Source of the DNA: Bacteroidales bacterium
GTDB taxonomy: Bacteria; Bacteroidota; Bacteroidia; Bacteroidales; UBA7960
Direction: 5' to 3'
Assembly (NCBI GenBank): GCA_007120675.1
Contig: SKNE01000035.1
Coordinates: forward strand, 1 to 9,802
Length of the DNA stretch: 9,802 nucleotides
The notes under the pieces are model-generated. The model was not told the origin of the DNA, did no database searches, and saw only the letters and a program-made list of their open reading frames with translations. Positions 5,580 to 9,802 of the stretch are shown here, piece after piece. The number at the start of each line of letters is the position of its first letter. Positions within the stretch are counted from its first letter, which is position 1. A program made the translations under genes and the position numbers.

Positions 5580-7766
5580 TTATTGGACGATCACCCGTTC
5601 AGTGATCACGTTTTTTCCGGACTGCATGCGGACCAGGTACACGCCGGGTGCGGCATGGCCAATGTCAATCTGCTGCAGGGTTTCCCATCCCGCGCTGCTT
5701 AACTCCTTTTCCAGCAGGATCATGCCCTGCATATCCATCACCTGCAGGTGGAGGACAGAGGAGAAGGGGGAAAGGGACAGGGTGAACTGGCCCCTGTTTG
5801 GGTTGGGGTAGATCCTGTGCTGCAGTGGCGGGCGGACCATGTGAATATCGGTGGCCTGATCCTGGAAGACGGCGGTAAGCGATACATTGGCATCAATCTC
5901 CAGGCTCAGTGTGTCGCCCTCGTGGGTCTCGCTGTCATTAATCAGCCAGTGGACAAACTCCCAGCCTTCTTCTGCCTGGGCGGAAACCTCCAGCTCCTCA
6001 CCTTCGTTCACCTGGTATTCACCAGGAGGCGGCTGGGTAGTCCCCTGGCCCTCTGTGCAGATGTACACGATGAAACTGTTTTCATCATTCACCAGGACAT
6101 AGCCCTCTTTTACCAGGGACTCACCGTCATGGATCATCTCCACTGTTTTTGCACCGCTTTCGTTGTATACCACCTGGTGCGGACCAATGCCTGTGGCGGT
6201 GGCCGGTTCGGCCCCATGACCAAAGTGCCAGTCCACCTGTCCCGGCTCCTGGCAGTAAGTCAGGTGGAAGGTAACGGTTTCGCCCACCGTAGCCGAGGTT
6301 TTGTCGGCATAAAAATCGGTCTCTTCGCCGGTCACCGTAAAGGTGTAATAGCCATTGGGCGCCACCGGTGGTTTGGTGATGGTTTTGCCGTTCACGTTGG
6401 TGGCACTGATATAGTAGGCTATGTCTGTCAGGCACGGCTGCACAGGTATGTGGGCATAAAAAGTATCATTCAGCAGCTCCATGTCCAGGTGGTCAAAGCC
6501 TGTGCCGGAATCGGTGGTCCAGTAAACCCGGGCCTGGTCGATGCCCGGCTGGTTGCTGATGGCGGCTTTGATTTCGAAGCTTTCTTCCATGTGGTCAGCC
6601 TCGTGAAGCCGGGCATGGGCGATCAGGATGGGGTCTTCAGCCGCTATTTCCCTGGTGACACAATGGATGGCCCCGCTGGCAGAGATCACGTTATTCATGT
6701 TGATGCCGACAATTTCGTAGCCGGGCATGGCTTCCTGGTAGATGGACAGTGCCACATCGTCCAGGTAGGACCCGTAGGTGGGCACCAGCACCACGTGATT
6801 AAGGATGATGGAGTTGGTGTAGGTCCGGTAGTGTGCGTTGGGCGGATAGTTGCCGCTGGGACTGGGGGCCATGGGGACCCTGACCACGTTGAAATCCCTT
6901 CCGTAGTGGGTCTGATAGTTGCTGGTGAGGTACTCCAGGTTGGCCTCGATGAAGGGCCCGTCCGATATCCCCTCGGGGAATTCGCCCACAAGCAGGGTCT
7001 CCTCATCCAGCAGCTTCATGTGCATGTCCAGGTGGGAGATGTTGTCGTAAGGCAGTTCATCCATCTTGACATAGGTGTGGATCCCTTTGAATTCGTGCAT
7101 CACCTGGTCGATCTGTGCCTCGGAGAAGGTGGGGTTTTCGGCCAGGATCAGCTTGCTGGAAAATCCGCGGCCAAAGCCGTCGGCCATGAAGTTGCCGCCG
7201 GTGGCCGTGAGCAGGTTGGAGCCCAGGGCCATCTGGTATATGGGCAGGTCGAGGTAAGCGGCCATGAAGTCGGGGATCTGGTTATCACTTGGACGCGGCC
7301 TGTTGTAGTCCCAATCGATAAAAGCCAGCTCGTCGCTGCCGTCAAGGTAAACGCTCTGGGGTCCGTAGTCCCTGACCCACACACTATTAAACGGGGCCTG
7401 GACAAATACGATGTTGTCCAGCGGCACATTGCCCGATACCAGGAAGTTCTCCACCCAGCTTTGGTTGTTGTTGATGATGTATACGGTGACGGCGGATTGG
7501 GCGTGTCTGACGATCTCCCGGAGCTCCGCACTGTAAGAGGCCCATGTGATGATCACCGCCTGGGCCTCTTCATACTCTCCCGGTGTCCGGGGGGGACTGT
7601 CGGGGGGTGTGGTGTTCAGCGGCAGGGGCAGGCTTTTGCGATAGTCTTCATAAACGGCCTCCTCTTCGGGAGTCATCCACTTTGGCAGCGGATCCTGGGC
7701 TTGGGCGGTATGAATGATGGTGATGGAAAATGATAAGAGCAGAGCGAAAAAAATCCTGTGTTGCAT
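5580..7766 (-). CDS. Secreted peptidylarginine deiminase-like protein (agmatine deiminase superfamily) with PKD-like, InlB-repeat-like and T9SS sorting domains
   Basis: Exported guanidine-group hydrolase of 728 aa, expected to convert an arginine-type side chain to citrulline (or agmatine to N-carbamoylputrescine) with release of ammonia. Signal peptide 1-23 (cut after AQA). The deiminase domain (about 55-385) carries WVRDYGP (Asp133), TGGNFMADG (189-197), HLDMH (His245, Asp247) and the nucleophile in GAIHCVT (Cys369, codon 6660-6662), so the full catalytic set is present. YNRPRP (154-159) resembles the Porphyromonas gingivalis PPAD type, not the GFNAWGG type of agmatine deiminases. Then follow an Ig/FnIII-like segment (about 395-478), a PKD-like domain (about 481-560, WHFGHG and YNESGAKTV), a divergent InlB-type repeat (about 565-635, GWEFVHW) and a T9SS type A sorting domain (650-728, RIYPNPNRGQF to PGVYLVRM). 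It should be secreted by T9SS and possibly anchored at the cell surface. First gene of the cluster; a candidate promoter lies about 60 bp upstream. The substrate remains uncertain. Confidence 0.92.
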   Translation of the reverse strand: MQHRIFFALLLSFSITIIHTAQAQDPLPKWMTPEEEAVYEDYRKSLPLPLNTTPPDSPPRTPGEYEEAQAVIITWASYSAELREIVRHAQSAVTVYIINNNQSWVENFLVSGNVPLDNIVFVQAPFNSVWVRDYGPQSVYLDGSDELAFIDWDYNRPRPSDNQIPDFMAAYLDLPIYQMALGSNLLTATGGNFMADGFGRGFSSKLILAENPTFSEAQIDQVMHEFKGIHTYVKMDELPYDNISHLDMHMKLLDEETLLVGEFPEGISDGPFIEANLEYLTSNYQTHYGRDFNVVRVPMAPSPSGNYPPNAHYRTYTNSIILNHVVLVPTYGSYLDDVALSIYQEAMPGYEIVGINMNNVISASGAIHCVTREIAAEDPILIAHARLHEADHMEESFEIKAAISNQPGIDQARVYWTTDSGTGFDHLDMELLNDTFYAHIPVQPCLTDIAYYISATNVNGKTITKPPVAPNGYYTFTVTGEETDFYADKTSATVGETVTFHLTYCQEPGQVDWHFGHGAEPATATGIGPHQVVYNESGAKTVEMIHDGESLVKEGYVLVNDENSFIVYICTEGQGTTQPPPGEYQVNEGEELEVSAQAEEGWEFVHWLINDSETHEGDTLSLEIDANVSLTAVFQDQATDIHMVRPPLQHRIYPNPNRGQFTLSLSPFSSVLHLQVMDMQGMILLEKELSSAGWETLQQIDIGHAAPGVYLVRMQSGKNVITERVIVQ

Positions 7767-7812
7767 GTGAGGGTTAGCTGTGGATCTTGTAGAGAACCTT
7801 GATTTGTATTCT

Positions 7813-7831
7813 TTTGCCTAAGGTAGGCAAA
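7813..7831. repeat. Perfect inverted repeat, 8-bp arms with 3-bp centre, overlapping the candidate promoter
   Basis: The + strand reads TTTGCCTA-AGG-TAGGCAAA. The arms are exact complements. One arm shares the TTTG part of the -7 element, and the rest covers the predicted start site. That placement suits a dimeric repressor operator. As RNA, if transcription starts upstream, it would form a short hairpin, but no T-run follows it on the - strand, so a terminator is unlikely. Function is inferred from position only. Confidence 0.45.
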
Positions 7832-7835
7832 GATA
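7828..7835 (-). promoter_or_regulatory. Candidate -7 promoter element (TAnnTTTG) for the deiminase-DUF5606-pyrD-protease cluster
   Basis: Read on the - strand the bases are TATCTTTG, an exact match to the TAnnTTTG -7 consensus recognised by the primary sigma factor of Bacteroidota. The expected start site would lie near 7821, giving a 5' leader of about 55 nt to the ATG at 7766. A TTTG -33 box at the usual 19-21 nt spacing is not seen (the bases there read GTGA), so the promoter would be weak or activator-dependent. Position, strand and the lack of such boxes in the downstream gene gaps support it. Confidence 0.5.
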
Positions 7836-7957
7836 GCAAAAAATAGCTGAATCCTCACGGCCGGTGCAGCAGCTGTCCCCCTTGTTTATCCGAATGAACA
7901 GATCATGCGTGAACCTTTCAGCATACTGGTAACGGGAAAAGTTATGGATCGTGCAGG

Positions 7958-9778
7958 CTAGGCAAACATCTGCAGGCCGTGGAGTTTTTTGTAGATGCCA
8001 CCCTTGTCCAGTAGTTGCTGGTGTGTGCCTGTTTCGCGGATCTGCCCTTCGTGCATCACGCAGATCAGGTCGGCGTGGATGATGGTGGACAGGCGGTGGG
8101 CGATGACGATGGATGTGCGGTTCTCCATGATGTTCATCAGTGCTTCCTGGACCAGCTTTTCCGACTCGGTGTCAAGCGAGGAAGTGGCTTCGTCGAGTAT
8201 CAGGATGGGGGGGTTTTTGAGGATGGCCCTTGCGATGCTGATTCGCTGGCGCTGTCCCCCCGACAGCTTGCTGCCGGCGTCGCCAATGTTTGTGTGGTAG
8301 GCCAGCGGTGTTTCCATGATGAAGTCGTGGGCGTTGGCTATCCTGGCTGCGCGCACCACCTCCTCTTCACTCACCTGTGAGGCGCCAAAGGCGATGTTAT
8401 TGAAAAAGGTGTCATTAAAGAGGATGGGGTCCTGGTTCACATTGCCCATCAGGTTGCGCAGGTCCTTGATGCGCATATCCTTTATTGGGATGCCGTCGAT
8501 GCTGATCAGTCCCTCATCCACATCATAAAAGCGTGGGATGAGATCCACCAGGGTGGATTTGCCGGCCCCTGACTGGCCAACCAGGGCCACTTTCTGCCCT
8601 TTCTTTATGCGGATATTGATATCCTTCAAGACGGGGTGGTCTTCATACCGGAAGCTCACATTGCTGAAGCTGATGTCGGAGAGGAAGGATGACTTGGACC
8701 TGGCGTCCGGATGGTCTTTGATGGTCACCTCGGCTGTGAGCACATTGTCGATGCGTTCGGCAGAGGCCATCCCTTTCTGGATGTTGTACCATGCTTTGGA
8801 AAAGTTCTTTGATGGCTGTATGATCTGGGAAAAGATCCCCAGGTAGCCGATGAAGGCTTCCGGTGGCAGTGTGGCGCTTCCCCTGATCACCATGGACCCC
8901 CCGAAGACCAGGATGAAAATGACAACCGTTGTGCCCAGGAATTCGCTGACCGGCGATGCCAGGTCCTGCCGCCTGTAAAGCTTGTTCATGATGCGCGTAT
9001 AGAGCTCGTTCAGGCTATGGAAGCGCTGCCTCATCTTATCTTCGGCGTTGAAGGCCTTGATGACCCGCAGGCCCGAGAGGGTCTCCTCCATCACCGAAAG
9101 GATCATGCCCAGCTTGCTTTGACTTTTCAGGGCCGTGGGCTTGAGTGTGCGTGCGATGCGTCCGATAATGAAGCCGGCTATGGGCAGGAGTACCAGTACA
9201 AAGAGTGTCAGCGACGGACTCATCAGCATGAGCCACGACATATACACCAGCACTGTCAGCGGGTCACGAAAAGCCACGGCCAGCGAGTGGATCACCCCCA
9301 GCTCTATCTGGTAGACATCGTTGGTCATGCGTGAGATGATATCGCCTTTGCGGCTCTGCGAATAGTAGGACAGGGGCAGGTCAAGGGTTTTCCGGTAGAT
9401 GTCGTTACGGATGTCCCTCACCACGCCATTGCGCACAGGGGCCAGGTGGTAAAGGGCCAGGTAGCGGAAGCCGTTTTTCAACAGACTGGTGACGATCACG
9501 GCCACACTGATAAAGACCAGGGCTGCCAGCTCACCATACTGTGTGGTAAGCTGGTTCATGTAGTAGTAGAAGTTGTTGATGAGCACCTCAAAGTCGAGCC
9601 GCATGGGCAAACGTTCGGTGGCCTGCTGGTGGGTGCGGAACAGCATGCCCACGAAGGGGATCACCATATTCAGGCTGAACAGGCCCGCCAGGACGGACAA
9701 AAGGTTGAACAGCACATTCAGGGCCATGCGGGACCAGTATGGCAGAATATATCCGACTATTTTTCTGAAGTTTCGCAT
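7958..9778 (-). CDS. ABC exporter, fused permease/ATPase half-transporter (MsbA-like)
   Basis: Type IV-fold ABC half-transporter of 606 aa that works as a homodimer in the inner membrane, probably moving a lipid or other amphipathic substrate outward. The membrane domain (about 15-335) has hydrophobic segments near 18-45, 84-100, 163-185, 189-207 and 283-298, with coupling-helix text such as SQSRKGDIISRMTNDV. The ATPase domain (about 367-603) is intact: Walker A GQSGAGKS (401-408), Q-loop Gln449, signature LSGGQ (505-509), Walker B ILILDE (525-530) followed by ATSSLD, and the H-loop His561 in IAHRLST. Length is standard for MsbA-type exporters. The start MRNFRKIVGYILPYWSR leaves 24 bp of upstream sequence before the window edge, so its promoter is not visible. 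It is separated from the deiminase gene by 191 bp that holds a separate candidate promoter, so it is probably not part of that operon. Substrate cannot be assigned: lipid A-core and drug exporters look alike at this level. Confidence 0.93.
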   Translation of the reverse strand: MRNFRKIVGYILPYWSRMALNVLFNLLSVLAGLFSLNMVIPFVGMLFRTHQQATERLPMRLDFEVLINNFYYYMNQLTTQYGELAALVFISVAVIVTSLLKNGFRYLALYHLAPVRNGVVRDIRNDIYRKTLDLPLSYYSQSRKGDIISRMTNDVYQIELGVIHSLAVAFRDPLTVLVYMSWLMLMSPSLTLFVLVLLPIAGFIIGRIARTLKPTALKSQSKLGMILSVMEETLSGLRVIKAFNAEDKMRQRFHSLNELYTRIMNKLYRRQDLASPVSEFLGTTVVIFILVFGGSMVIRGSATLPPEAFIGYLGIFSQIIQPSKNFSKAWYNIQKGMASAERIDNVLTAEVTIKDHPDARSKSSFLSDISFSNVSFRYEDHPVLKDINIRIKKGQKVALVGQSGAGKSTLVDLIPRFYDVDEGLISIDGIPIKDMRIKDLRNLMGNVNQDPILFNDTFFNNIAFGASQVSEEEVVRAARIANAHDFIMETPLAYHTNIGDAGSKLSGGQRQRISIARAILKNPPILILDEATSSLDTESEKLVQEALMNIMENRTSIVIAHRLSTIIHADLICVMHEGQIRETGTHQQLLDKGGIYKKLHGLQMFA

Positions 9779-9802
9779 CCCCTGTGTACCTGGTCTTACC
9801 TG

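Larger units (their letters stand above)
7767..7957. other. Intergenic region between the exporter and the deiminase cluster
   Basis: This is the largest gap between genes in the window. It contains the candidate -7 box and inverted repeat described separately, an A/T-rich patch at 7838-7845, and a weak imperfect hairpin at 7846-7870. I see no plausible ORF, tRNA or riboswitch in it. The part nearest the exporter stop (about 7880-7957) shows nothing recognisable. Confidence 0.6.

Noticed and set aside
5748..7733. A 661-codon open frame on the + strand antisense to the deiminase gene
   Set aside because: The opposite strand encodes a protein with a signal peptide, catalytic motifs and a sorting domain. 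The antisense translation shows no recognisable motif and is Val/Gly/His-rich, as expected from reading a GC-biased gene backwards.
7673..7858. Small 61-codon frame on the - strand spanning the deiminase start and upstream region
   Set aside because: It overlaps the signal-peptide coding part of the deiminase in another frame, crosses the candidate promoter and has no recognisable features.
7838..7870. Possible rho-independent terminator for the exporter gene on the - strand (imperfect GCTG...CAC/GTG...CAGC stem followed by TATTTTTT)
   Set aside because: The stem is broken by a 6-nt asymmetric bulge and the T-run sits directly against the candidate promoter. Too weak to annotate.

Overview
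The window looks like chromosomal DNA of a member of the Bacteroidota, most likely a Bacteroidales-type anaerobe or facultative anaerobe. Three things point there. The primary sigma factor is of the short type without region 1.1. A DUF5606 protein, a family I know only from this phylum, is present. A secreted deiminase ends in a type IX secretion (T9SS) sorting domain. Start codons lack clear Shine-Dalgarno sequences, and one intergenic region carries a TAnnTTTG box, both typical of the phylum. Base composition is moderately GC-rich and looks even across the genes, with no sign of recent transfer.

Layout. On the + strand are the 3' part of rpoD (cut by the window's left edge) and, 27 bp later, a secreted metallophosphatase/5'-nucleotidase. 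The rest is on the - strand. The nucleotidase converges, 24 bp apart, on a four-gene cluster read right to left: secreted peptidylarginine-deiminase-like protein, DUF5606 protein, pyrD, and secreted retropepsin-like aspartic protease with a PDZ domain. Gaps of 34, 9 and 31 bp in this cluster suggest one operon. Upstream lies a 190-bp intergenic region with a candidate promoter and a perfect 8-bp-arm inverted repeat. An MsbA-like ABC exporter occupies the right end and is complete.

Function. pyrD makes orotate for pyrimidine synthesis at the membrane. The nucleotidase probably scavenges nucleosides and phosphate from extracytoplasmic nucleotides. The deiminase and the aspartic protease are exported, and the exporter probably flips a lipid or other amphiphile. 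A shared theme of nitrogen and nucleotide acquisition can be imagined for the cluster but is not demonstrated.

I see no CRISPR array, mobile element, tRNA, rRNA, phage gene or defence cassette, and no clear sign of a wholly new system. The most interesting points are in the details: a PAD-like rather than agmatine-deiminase-like substrate motif in the secreted deiminase, a cysteine at the catalytic-base position of a class 2-type PyrD, a noncanonical second aspartate motif in the protease, and the palindrome on the deiminase promoter.
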